A DNA stretch of 64,000 bases from the NCBI GenBank assembly GCA_035347995.1, contig DAOPQD010000004.1, positions 1 through 64,000 on the forward strand, written 5' to 3'. Made by a program: the position numbers and the translations under genes. The DNA comes from JAAZNO01 sp012798275 (GTDB taxonomy: Bacteria; Chloroflexota; Anaerolineae; B4-G1; SLSP01). Below are positions 52,812 to 60,411 of the stretch, piece by piece. How positions within the stretch are numbered: the stretch's first letter is position 1; each line of letters begins with the position of its first letter. The notes under the pieces were generated by a model that worked only from the letters and a program-made list of their open reading frames with translations, had not been told where the DNA came from and ran no database searches.

Positions 52812-53345
52812 ATGAACGCGGATGAATTGCAAAAAGAAGGGTTGCGGTTGTTTCAGGAAGGGCTTTACGACGAGGCTGCGCAGCGCTTCAGCGAGGCGTT
52901 GGAACATTTTGCCGAAGAAGGCCGCGAAATCGAAGCCGGCGAGATGTTGAACAACATCGCGCTCATTCGACGCAAGCAAAGCCGTTGGGACGAGGCCATC
53001 ACGTCATTGGAAGAGGCGCGGCGCGTCTTCGTGCGCCTGGGCGACAAATCCCGCGAGGCGCAGGTGCTGGGGAATCTGGGAAGCGTGTATGCCTCCATGG
53101 GCCGGCGGGAGGAAGCCATCCCCGTCTGGCAGACGGCCATTGCGACGTTCGCGGAGTTGGAGGACAACCAGCGACAGGGGGACACCCTGCTGGCCCTGGG
53201 CCTGGCGTTGTTCAAGACTAAGCAGCGTGAAGCGGGCTTTGCGGCATATCAGGCTGGGTTACGGCTGATTGAGAACCCCACTCCCATGCAGAAACTCACG
53301 CGCACATTGTTGGCGTTACAGATGCGGGTGTTGGGCGTGCGCTGA
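52812..53345 (+). CDS. TPR-repeat protein
   Basis: The 177-aa product has about four TPR-like units (LFQEGLYDEAAQRFSEALEH, IRRKQSRWDEAITSLEEARR, VYASMGRREEAIPVWQTAIA, LFKTKQREAGFAAYQAGLRL). ATG 52812 lies 11 bp after the HTH stop; AGGGG is close upstream. It probably works with the HTH protein; no specific function can be assigned. Confidence 0.65.
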   Translation: MNADELQKEGLRLFQEGLYDEAAQRFSEALEHFAEEGREIEAGEMLNNIALIRRKQSRWDEAITSLEEARRVFVRLGDKSREAQVLGNLGSVYASMGRREEAIPVWQTAIATFAELEDNQRQGDTLLALGLALFKTKQREAGFAAYQAGLRLIENPTPMQKLTRTLLALQMRVLGVR

Positions 53346-53365
53346 TTGCGGGGGCGCCGGGTGCA

Positions 53366-53381
53366 TGTTTCACGTGAAACA
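53366..53381. promoter_or_regulatory. parS centromere-like site
   Basis: The sequence is TGTTTCACGTGAAACA, a perfect 16-bp palindrome identical to the consensus ParB-binding parS site. parS sites cluster near the chromosome origin in most bacteria that have ParAB. It lies between genes, 20 bp after the TPR gene. Confidence 0.9.
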
Positions 53382-53393
53382 TCTCTGCGTAAC

Positions 53394-53465
53394 GGCTCGG
53401 CTGGGGATGGAATCCCCAGCCTGACACGCGCCAAGCGCGCTGAAGCGCGCTGTTTGGGGACGTAG
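53394..53465. repeat. 72-bp dispersed repeat, copy A
   Basis: This copy and copy B (53528-53599) are equally long and mostly identical. Each has a 9-bp hairpin (GGCTGGGGA...TCCCCAGCC type), a second hairpin built on AGCGCGC/GCGCGCT, and the end TTTGGGGACGTAG. Confidence 0.75.
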
Positions 53466-53507
53466 TGCTGGCGCACATCATCCAAGGATGAAAATGTGAG
53501 CCGTGAG
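53465..53507. repeat. Dispersed repeat segment shared with 58623-58665
   Basis: The segment GTGCTGGCGCACATCATCC plus AAGGATGAAAATGTG, directly after copy A, recurs with a few changes at 58623-58665. Confidence 0.55.
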
Positions 53508-53527
53508 CAGCGACGGCGACGGCTCAC

Positions 53528-53687
53528 GGGTCGGCTGGGGCTGGAATCCCCAACCTGCCATGAGCCAACCGCGCTGAAGCGCGCTGTTTGGGGACGTAGC
53601 CGCCCCGGAATTCATTCCGGGGGTCAGGAATTTCAATTTCTGATTCGTGAAATTTGGGTTCATTCGGGGCCATTTTTGAAGGAGGCG
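53528..53687. repeat. 72-bp repeat copy B plus conserved 3' extension leading into rplI
   Basis: Copy B (53528-53599) continues into an extension, and 53562-53687 matches 59008-59121. The shared text includes AATTTCAATTTCTGATTCG and TTCATTCGGGGCCATTTT. The right end GAAGGAGG forms the ribosome-binding site of rplI. Confidence 0.7.
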
Positions 53688-53691
53688 TTCC

Positions 53692-54144
53692 ATGCAGGTT
53701 GTGCTGAAATGCGATGTCAAAGGCCTGGGCCAGGCCAATGAAGTGAAGAATGTTTCGGAAGGCTATGCGCGAAATTATCTGATCCCGCGCGGATTGGCAA
53801 TCCCCGCGACGAAGGAATCGCTGGAATGGGTGGCGCGAGAGCAAGAACAGGCGCGGACGCTTGCCGGGCAGCAGCGTACTCACGCTGAAGCGCTGGCGAG
53901 GCGGATCAACGAAAAGCCCCTGCACTTCAAGGTCAAAGCCGGCGAGACAGGACGCATGTACGGCTCCATTACCTCCAAGGACATCGCTGAAGCTCTCAGT
54001 GAGGTGTTGAACACCGAGTTTGACAAGCGAATGATCGAGCTGGAACACCCGATTCGACAGACTGGAGTGCATCTGGTGGAAATCAAACTTCCCGCCAATG
54101 TGAGTGCCCAGGCGCAGGTCATCGTGGAAGCGGAGGATCAATGA
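53692..54144 (+). CDS. rplI: 50S ribosomal protein L9
   Basis: The 150-aa product is L9: MQVVLKCDVKGLGQANEVKN, VSEGYARNYLIPRGLAIPAT, the long connecting helix, and KAGETGRMYGSITSKDIAEAL. ATG 53692 has GAAGGAGG 5-6 bases upstream, supplied by the end of a dispersed repeat. The stop overlaps rodZ (ATGA). Confidence 0.97.
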   Translation: MQVVLKCDVKGLGQANEVKNVSEGYARNYLIPRGLAIPATKESLEWVAREQEQARTLAGQQRTHAEALARRINEKPLHFKVKAGETGRMYGSITSKDIAEALSEVLNTEFDKRMIELEHPIRQTGVHLVEIKLPANVSAQAQVIVEAEDQ

Positions 54145-54971
54145 CAGAAGGCCTGGGCCTGTGGCTGCGACGCGCTCGCGAGGCGCAGCAGCTCACGTTG
54201 GACGACGTGGAAAAGAAACTGCGCATCCGACGCCGTTACCTTCAGGCGTTGGAAGTCGGCGATTATTCAGCATTGCCGGGACAGATTCAGACCCGAGGGT
54301 TCCTGCGCAACTACGCGCGCTTCCTGGGCGTCCCGCCTGAGGAGGCGCTCGCCCGCTACGAGGCGGAAGTCGAAGGGCGCCCCTGGCAACCCCACACGCG
54401 CTCGCTCCCCGAAGAGACTCGTAACCCCGCTTTGGATCGCCCGACCGTCTTCCCTTCCCCACCCTCGGAGGAAGAGGAGCTCCGTCCCGCGCTGGATTTG
54501 TTGCATACTCTCATGCCGATCTTTTTGGGCGCGATGCTGGTGTTCCTGTTGGTTGCCATCGGCGCGGCCGTCACCCTGCAGTTCATGGGCTCCGCTCCGC
54601 AGGCAGCGGCGCCGACTTCAACGCCAACACTTTCGCCCGCCTTGACGGAGGTCGCGCCTACGCCGGAGATCCTGACGGGAGGCGCTTTCACGCCTTCTCT
54701 CGATGGGACGGTGACGGTGCGGCTCGAACCCACGCAACATGTGTGGGTTCGGGTGGTCGCCGATGGGACCGTCATTTTCCAGGGAATCGCCGCGCCGGGG
54801 CAGTCGCTGCAGGCGACCGCAACGACGCAGGTGCAGGTCGAGACGGGCAACGGCGGCGCGTTCAACCTTTTCGTCAATGGCGCCGATTGGGGCCTCCTGG
54901 GAGGGAATGGGCAGCTCGTGCGCCGCGCCTGGTCGCCCCAGGGCGAAATTGCTTTACAGGTGCCATCATAG
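54141..54971 (+). CDS. rodZ: RodZ-like HTH membrane protein
   Basis: The 276-aa product has an N-terminal HTH_25-type domain (LGLWLRRAREAQQLTLDDVE, IRRRYLQALEVGDYSALPGQ, RGFLRNYARFLGV), a linker, a transmembrane helix (about 124-148) and a C-terminal RodZ/DUF4115 domain (VRLEPTQHVWVRVVADGTVI ... LFVNGADWGLLG). RodZ links MreB to the membrane in rod-shaped cells. No mreB is in the window. The start overlaps rplI, and rimO begins 5 bp after the stop. Confidence 0.8.
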   Translation: MTEGLGLWLRRAREAQQLTLDDVEKKLRIRRRYLQALEVGDYSALPGQIQTRGFLRNYARFLGVPPEEALARYEAEVEGRPWQPHTRSLPEETRNPALDRPTVFPSPPSEEEELRPALDLLHTLMPIFLGAMLVFLLVAIGAAVTLQFMGSAPQAAAPTSTPTLSPALTEVAPTPEILTGGAFTPSLDGTVTVRLEPTQHVWVRVVADGTVIFQGIAAPGQSLQATATTQVQVETGNGGAFNLFVNGADWGLLGGNGQLVRRAWSPQGEIALQVPS

Positions 54972-54976
54972 CCCGT

Positions 54977-56347
54977 ATGCCTGCCAGACCCGCTTCCAAA
55001 CCGCGCTTTCATCTGGTCACCCTGGGCTGCCCCAAGAACACCGTGGACACGAATGCCATGGCTTTTCTGCTGCAGCGCGCGGGATACCGCCCCGTGGCGC
55101 ACCCTGAACAGGCTGACGTGATCATCGTCAATACCTGCGGCTTCATCGCCGACGCGCGCGCTGAATCTCTGGAGACGCTGCAATCCCTGGCCGCGAACCT
55201 GCGACCCGAACAGCAGCTCATCGCTGCGGGCTGTTGGGCGCAGCGGGACCCCGAACGCCTCATGGCGTGGATTCCCGAACTCGATGGGGTGATCGGCACC
55301 CGCTCGTGGAATGCGCTGCCGGAACTCCTGGCGCAGTTGAAGCAACGCAACCGCCGGTTGGTGTTGACCGAGAAACACGCCATGACCTTGCCGGAAGCCG
55401 CCAGTGCGCCGGGGTATGCTATAGCGGGACGCAGCGCTTTCCTCAAGATTGCCGATGGTTGCAGTCGGCGCTGCGCCTTCTGCGCCATTCCCCTCATCAA
55501 AGGGGACATGGTGAGCCGTCCTCTCGAGGTGATCGTCAAAGAGGCAGAGCGCCTGCGCGATCAACGGGTGCTCGAGTTCAACCTCATCGCGCAGGACAGC
55601 ACCGTCTATGGCCGCGATTTGGGCCTCACGGATGGCCTGGCGCAGCTGTTGGAGCGTCTGGCGGAGGTGCTGCCCGCATCATCCTGGATCCGGGTGCTGT
55701 ACATGTTTCCGGGGCAGATCACGCCGCGCTTGATCGAGACGATGGCGACGTATCCGCAGGTTCTGCCCTACGTGGATTTGCCTTTGCAGCACGCGCATCC
55801 GGCGGTGTTGCGGCGCATGAATCGCCCCGCGGATATGGATGAGGTGCGACGCACGCTGGAGCGACTGCGTCAGCGCCTCCCCGATGTCTGCCTGCGCACG
55901 ACGTTGATCGCGGGTTTCCCCGGTGAGACGGACGCGGAATTTCAGACGCTGTTGGATTTCGTCAATGAGCAACGTTTCGATCGGTTGGGGGTTTTCACCT
56001 ATTCCCACGAGGAGGGGACGCCGGCGGAGCGTTTTGAGGATGATGTGCCTGAGGACGTCAAGGCGGCGCGGCTGGATGCGTTGATGACCGCGCAGCAGGC
56101 GATCTCGTTGGAGCGAAACCGCGCGCAGATCGGGCGGGTATTGCCGGTGTTGCTGGAGGGGTCAGAGGCGCAGCTCACCGTCGGACGCAGTTACCGTGAC
56201 GCGCCTGAGATTGATGGGTTGGTGCTGATTCAACAGCCCGTCGCGCAAGTTGACCGCATGGCGGAAGTGCGAATCACCGAGGCTCTGGAATATGACCTGA
56301 TCGGTGAGTTTGTGGCGGGCGCGGAGGGCGATCTCAGCGCAGCATGA
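54977..56347 (+). CDS. rimO: Ribosomal protein S12 methylthiotransferase RimO
   Basis: The 456-aa product is a radical-SAM methylthiotransferase. The first Fe-S site uses C18, C54 and C86 (VTLGCPKNTVDT, VNTCGFI, AAGCWAQRDPE). The radical-SAM site is DGCSRRCAFCAIP (C162, C166, C169). Further RimO blocks are AQDSTVYGRDLG, LPLQHAHPAVLRRMNRP, TLIAGFPGETDAEF and a C-terminal TRAM domain. It methylthiolates an Asp of ribosomal protein S12. I start at ATG 54977 (MPARPASKPRFHLVTLGCPK). Its 3' end overlaps the convergent oxidase gene by 14 bp. Confidence 0.93.
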   Translation: MPARPASKPRFHLVTLGCPKNTVDTNAMAFLLQRAGYRPVAHPEQADVIIVNTCGFIADARAESLETLQSLAANLRPEQQLIAAGCWAQRDPERLMAWIPELDGVIGTRSWNALPELLAQLKQRNRRLVLTEKHAMTLPEAASAPGYAIAGRSAFLKIADGCSRRCAFCAIPLIKGDMVSRPLEVIVKEAERLRDQRVLEFNLIAQDSTVYGRDLGLTDGLAQLLERLAEVLPASSWIRVLYMFPGQITPRLIETMATYPQVLPYVDLPLQHAHPAVLRRMNRPADMDEVRRTLERLRQRLPDVCLRTTLIAGFPGETDAEFQTLLDFVNEQRFDRLGVFTYSHEEGTPAERFEDDVPEDVKAARLDALMTAQQAISLERNRAQIGRVLPVLLEGSEAQLTVGRSYRDAPEIDGLVLIQQPVAQVDRMAEVRITEALEYDLIGEFVAGAEGDLSAA

Positions 56348-57851
56348 CGTTGTTGGGGTCGAGGGTTTCGCTGACTTTGCCCAGGGCTTGGGTCACGAGC
56401 TGGGCGGGTGGTTCCTCGATGTGCCAGTGTTGTTTGATGGCCAGGGCGACGGCCTGGATGTCCTCGATTTGTTTCAGGGATGCGTCGGAGGCGTTCTCCG
56501 GTCGAAATCCCAACAACAACGTCCGCAGCATCACGTATTCCGGCGCGGCCCACGCAGTCGTGAGCACTTGTCCGGGCCGGCCCCCGGTCGTGAGCAGAAT
56601 ACTCCGCAGCGCCTCTTCCCAATCGCGCAGAAACGGCGTCGCGTCATGCCAGGGGACAACGGCAGTCAGCATGTGAGCCAGGACATGCTGTTCCCACAAT
56701 TTTTGGAGCGCCGCCCAGTAGGGCGCATAATCCGGCTGACAGGGCTGTGTCTCGCGGCCGTTGTCCATGTTTTTGAGGTCTTTGTCGTGCAAGACCTCTT
56801 CGCTTTGGCGTCGCAGAGCGCCGACTTCCTCATGGGTTCCTTCCAAATCCAGGATCAGTTGAAATTCAGCCGCGGCGCTCCCCAGCAGCTGGCGGAACCA
56901 GCGGCGGATGCTGGAAGTTGCGGTGTCGGCGAAGAGCGACATCTCGCGCGTGCTGACGATGCGCGCTGCCGCCACGCCTTTTTCTGCCTGCCGGAGCAGC
57001 TCCAGCTTTGCGAGTGCTTCTCCCCACGTGTTGTAGCCCGCCATGAGCACCACCCGCTCTGCGGGAATCGGGTGCAGGCGCAGCGAGACCTCGGTGACGA
57101 TACCCCACGCGCCAAAAGTCCCCAGCATGAGGCCGCGCTCATCGGCGGCGCCAGGGCGGGCCGGACGCAACCTGATGGGGCCTGCCGGACACAAGGCCCG
57201 AATTGCCAGCACGTTTTGGTGCAGATCGCCGTAGCGCAGGGCTTTGACACTGACGCTTTGCGTCGCGACCGCGCCGCCCACCGTCGCCGGGTCCCAGGGG
57301 AAGCATTGCCCGGAAGTCAGCTTGTGCTGCGCCAGATACGCCTCGAGGGCGGTCCACGTCACCCCGCTTTGGACGCGCACCTCTTGCTGTTGAGGGGCGA
57401 GATCCAGAACGCGATTCAGATATCGCAAGTCTACAACGATGTAGGGCGCTGTTCTTAGCTGTTTGTGCAGGTAGGGAGCGGCGCCTCCGCCCCAGGGAAG
57501 CAAGCGCAAATCCCGTTCCTCGGCCCACATGAGCAGCTGCGCAATCTCCTGCTCGCTGTTGGGGAAAACCACTGCGGCGGGGAACCGGGGACCCGTGTCT
57601 TCTGGCTCACAGCTGCGGCGCGCTGTCGCAGTGCCGTACCGTCGCAACGTTTCGCCCGTACAGCTGACGCGGGCCGGCTCGATGATCCGCTGCAGCGACA
57701 GCTCCAAGGCCTCTTCGAGCGGGGTGATGGCGGCAGCGTCGTCTTGGGACGTCGCCGGGGTGAGGGGCAGGGGCAGCAGCTGGCGCAGCGCTTCCCAGAA
57801 GTCGCCAAATTCGCGCACTGCCGTTGGGGGGGAGGGCGGCGGCGTGATCAT
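56334..57851 (-). CDS. FAD-binding oxidoreductase (GlcD/AGPS-like)
   Basis: The 505-aa product has a PCMH-type FAD-binding domain: PAAVVFPNSEQEIAQLLMWA, LRLLPWGGGAAP, VRVQSGVTWTALEAYLAQH and WDPATVGGAVATQ with LGTFGAWGIVTEVSLRLHP. The C-terminal substrate domain ends KVSETLDPNNVMLR. The family includes glycolate oxidase subunits and alkyl-dihydroxyacetonephosphate synthase; substrate is unknown. ATG 57851 overlaps the Nudix gene stop by ATGA, so the two are coupled. Confidence 0.8.
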   Translation of the reverse strand: MITPPPSPPTAVREFGDFWEALRQLLPLPLTPATSQDDAAAITPLEEALELSLQRIIEPARVSCTGETLRRYGTATARRSCEPEDTGPRFPAAVVFPNSEQEIAQLLMWAEERDLRLLPWGGGAAPYLHKQLRTAPYIVVDLRYLNRVLDLAPQQQEVRVQSGVTWTALEAYLAQHKLTSGQCFPWDPATVGGAVATQSVSVKALRYGDLHQNVLAIRALCPAGPIRLRPARPGAADERGLMLGTFGAWGIVTEVSLRLHPIPAERVVLMAGYNTWGEALAKLELLRQAEKGVAAARIVSTREMSLFADTATSSIRRWFRQLLGSAAAEFQLILDLEGTHEEVGALRRQSEEVLHDKDLKNMDNGRETQPCQPDYAPYWAALQKLWEQHVLAHMLTAVVPWHDATPFLRDWEEALRSILLTTGGRPGQVLTTAWAAPEYVMLRTLLLGFRPENASDASLKQIEDIQAVALAIKQHWHIEEPPAQLVTQALGKVSETLDPNNVMLR

Positions 57852-58444
57852 GCGGGCAGTTGCTCCAGATCGCAAATCAGGGCAAGCAGTTCACTCAAAA
57901 TCATGGCGGTAGCTCCCCAAATGCAGTTCTCGCCGAGCTGGTAGCAGGGGACGATCAGGGGCTGTTGGCCATTTTGCCGTGTTTCCCAGTGCAGCGTTCC
58001 GGCACGCATGAAGTGCATCAAGGGCGCGCGCAAAATCTCGGCCACTTCCGCGGGATTGGGTTTCAAGGCCGGCGGCGATTTCAACCAGCCGACGACCGGC
58101 TGGACCAGGTTGTGGCTCGGCGCGATGTACAACGGTGTGAGGAGTCCCAGGACTTCTACGTCGCCCGGCTGGATGTCCAGCTCTTCATAAGCTTCGCGCA
58201 AGGCCGTTTGTATCACGTCTTTGTCCGCTGGCTCGACCGCTCCGCCAGGAAAACTGATTTCTCCCGCGTGATGCTGGTGATTTTCCTGACGTTTCATCAG
58301 GGTGATGTAAATGGCGTCCCCTTCTGGGTGCAGCGGCAACAGGACGGCGGAATGACGTGGGGAGCTGCCGGGCTCAGGCTCGTAGCGGCGGGGAGCCGGC
58401 GCCATCAATTGCTGTGCCTGTCGCCCCGGTAATGGCAATTGCAT
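57848..58444 (-). CDS. Nudix hydrolase, CoA pyrophosphatase type
   Basis: The 198-aa product has a full Nudix box (GGAVEPADKDVIQTALREAY then EELDI) within the CoA pyrophosphatase variant (MKRQENHQHHAGEISFPGG, and PVVGWL later). Such enzymes split CoA or oxidised CoA into 4'-phosphopantetheine and adenosine 3',5'-bisphosphate. I use ATG 58444 because the in-frame extension to 58507 is AT-rich and lacks a ribosome site, although the start is not certain. Confidence 0.8.
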   Translation of the reverse strand: MQLPLPGRQAQQLMAPAPRRYEPEPGSSPRHSAVLLPLHPEGDAIYITLMKRQENHQHHAGEISFPGGAVEPADKDVIQTALREAYEELDIQPGDVEVLGLLTPLYIAPSHNLVQPVVGWLKSPPALKPNPAEVAEILRAPLMHFMRAGTLHWETRQNGQQPLIVPCYQLGENCIWGATAMILSELLALICDLEQLPA

Positions 58445-58738
58445 TCCAATCTTGAGATATGTTGGAAAATCTGCAATATTATTTAGCACGGAAAGACATA
58501 TCACCATGTCACTATTGTAGAGGCAGTAACGAGCGACCGCAATGGGAAAAAGGTAATAGCGTCATTGGCTTTCCGGGTTGATTCGGTATAATTCAAGAGC
58601 GGCAATTTGAAAGAGACGCCATGTGCTGGCGCACACTATCCAAAAATGAGAATGTGCGGTGACTGTTTGGCCTGGCGCCAGGTAGCTAGACGGCGATGGA
58701 TGAACCTTTGTGACCTGTAACTTTTGCCCCACCCCCTG

Positions 58739-58776
58739 CCTCCTCCCCAACGGCGTCTGCGCCGTTGGGGAGGAGG
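58739..58776. repeat. Perfect 17-bp inverted repeat
   Basis: Stem 58739-58755 pairs exactly with 58760-58776 around the loop TCTG. The left arm reads CCTCCTCCCCAACGGCG. Confidence 0.85.
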
Positions 58777-58786
58777 AGAAAAAATT

Positions 58787-58825
58787 AGGATGTTGCAGGC
58801 GGGCGTAGCCCGCCTGCAACATCCT
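58787..58825. repeat. Perfect 18-bp inverted repeat
   Basis: Stem 58787-58804 pairs exactly with 58808-58825 around the loop GTA, followed by a run of A residues. The left arm reads AGGATGTTGCAGGCGGGC. It may act as a terminator in the minus direction of the repeat field, or be the end of a small mobile palindrome. Confidence 0.85.
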
Positions 58826-59007
58826 ACAAAAAAAAGTCCCTTTCCCCAGCGCACGCGGGGGGAAGGGACCAGGGGATAGGGGGCAAAAGTTGATACTCAA
58901 TCTTCGAGGGTCGCCAGGAAATCTTGCGTTTTTAGTCAGTGGCTGAACAGTTACCCTGTGAACCATAGCCCATGAGCAGGGGCTGCAACAGTTCACCGGT
59001 TCGACAC

Positions 59008-59121
59008 GAGCCCACCGCGCTGAGGCGCGTGGTTTGAGGACGTAGCAGCCCCGGGGGCCAGGAATTTCAATTTCTGATTCGTGAAATTCGTGTTCATTCG
59101 GGGCCATTTTCGAAGGAAGCG
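59008..59121. repeat. Dispersed repeat, third copy (matches 53562-53687)
   Basis: It carries the same AATTTCAATTTCTGATTCG and TTCATTCGGGGCCATTTT blocks as the rplI leader, lacks 12 bp in the middle, and ends GAAGGAAGCG. Confidence 0.7.
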
Positions 59122-59255
59122 GGCCGAGGGTGAGAATTTTTCCCAAAAAGGTTCGGAGAAACGATTCCGGCTTCTCCGTGGAAAAATTTTGGCATGGTTT
59201 AGGGTGCAGTAACGTGCTCTCGAAAATTCAGGACAGGGGACGAGTGGGGCTGCGA

Positions 59256-60395
59256 ATGGCGCGGCTGGTGGGAAGCGCCATGCGACGTTGCCCTCGCGCT
59301 TTATGGTGGGGGGCTGCCCAGGTGGTGGCCGTGGCGTTGGCGACGCTGCTCCTCGTCCGCCCGCCGGGGGTGCTGGTGGTCCTCGGCAAACCGCAGCAGG
59401 TGCAGACGACCAACCCTAAGGTCGGCGTTCACACCCGCCTGATGGATGAAGTTGAGGCGTGGAAGGTGCAACGCACGCTGACGCTGGTGCGCGAGATGGG
59501 AGCCAGCTGGATTGTCGAATATTTCCCCTGGGCGTACGTCGAAAACACGCCAGGGGAGTACGATTGGGAGCACAGCGACATGATCATGGCTCACGCTGCC
59601 AATCAGGGATTGACGGTCATTGCGCGGTTGGGGATGACGCCGGCGTGGGCGCGCCCCGACCCGGCGGGGCAGGAGACGACGTTCACCTACCTGGATGAGA
59701 CGGCCTATGCTGATTTCGCGGCTTTTGCCGCCGCCTTTGCCGCACGCTATGGCGACATCGCGCCTTATCTGATCATCTGGAACGAGCCCAATCTCAGCTT
59801 CGAATGGGGCTTCCGCCCGGTGGATCCCGAAGGATATGTGAAACTGCTGTCGGTGGTATATCCCGCCGTCCATGCGGCACATCCTCACGTGCAGATGTTA
59901 GCGGGGGCGCTCGCGCCGACGTTGGAGCCGGAGGGCAGCCCGGCCGGACTCAACGACCTGCTCTATCTGGAGCGCATGTATCAGGCCGGCGGGGCGGCGT
60001 ATTTCGACGCGCTGGCCGCGCACGCTTATGGCCTGGTCTTCCCCCCTGAGACAGAGCCCGCGCCGGAGCTGCTCAACTTCCGCCGGGTGGAATTGCTGCG
60101 CGAGATCATGGTGCGTTATGGGGACGCCGACAAGCCCATCTTTGTGACCGAAAGCGGTTGGAATGATCACCCGCGGTGGACCTGGGCCGTCAAGCCGGCG
60201 CAGCGCGTCAGCTACACCCTCGCGGCCTACGCCTGGGCGCAGACGGAATGGCCCTGGTGTCCCGCCGTCGTGATGTGGGTTTTCCGCACGCCCGTCCCTT
60301 TGCGGAACTACCAGGATTATTTCGCTTTCGTCACCTCGGATTTCCGCGAGCGGCCTGTCTACACCTTTGCGCGGCAGGAGTTCACCGGTCATTGA
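59256..60395 (+). CDS. Glycoside hydrolase-like (GH39/GH5-type) membrane-anchored protein
   Basis: The 379-aa product has an N-terminal hydrophobic anchor (WWGAAQVVAVALATLLLVRPP) and a TIM-barrel glycosidase domain: VREMGASWIVEYFPWAYVE, WEHSDMIMAHAANQGLTVIA, acid/base E177 in IIWNEPN, AHAYG, and nucleophile E299 in FVTESGW. This is the clan GH-A layout of retaining glycosidases; substrate is unknown. I chose ATG 59256; GTG 59244 is a close alternative. The frame reaching 59130 starts in repeat DNA and is unlikely. The solute-binding lipoprotein gene follows in the same direction. Confidence 0.75.
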   Translation: MARLVGSAMRRCPRALWWGAAQVVAVALATLLLVRPPGVLVVLGKPQQVQTTNPKVGVHTRLMDEVEAWKVQRTLTLVREMGASWIVEYFPWAYVENTPGEYDWEHSDMIMAHAANQGLTVIARLGMTPAWARPDPAGQETTFTYLDETAYADFAAFAAAFAARYGDIAPYLIIWNEPNLSFEWGFRPVDPEGYVKLLSVVYPAVHAAHPHVQMLAGALAPTLEPEGSPAGLNDLLYLERMYQAGGAAYFDALAAHAYGLVFPPETEPAPELLNFRRVELLREIMVRYGDADKPIFVTESGWNDHPRWTWAVKPAQRVSYTLAAYAWAQTEWPWCPAVVMWVFRTPVPLRNYQDYFAFVTSDFRERPVYTFARQEFTGH

Positions 60396-60411
60396 TGGGG
60401 AGGGCGATGCC

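Larger units (their letters stand above)
58508..59255. other. Gene-free stretch filled with repeats and hairpins
   Basis: About 750 bp hold no convincing gene. The stretch contains a repeat segment (58623-58665, shared with 53465-53507), two perfect hairpins (58739-58776 and 58787-58825), an imperfect third one (58835-58869), and a copy of the rplI-leader repeat (59008-59121). The long minus-strand open frame here merely translates the repeats. Confidence 0.6.

Noticed and set aside
58562..59146. A 194-aa minus-strand frame near the hairpins, similar to one at 53478-53738
   Set aside because: The two share MAPNE...FHESEIEIP only because both translate the same dispersed DNA repeat.
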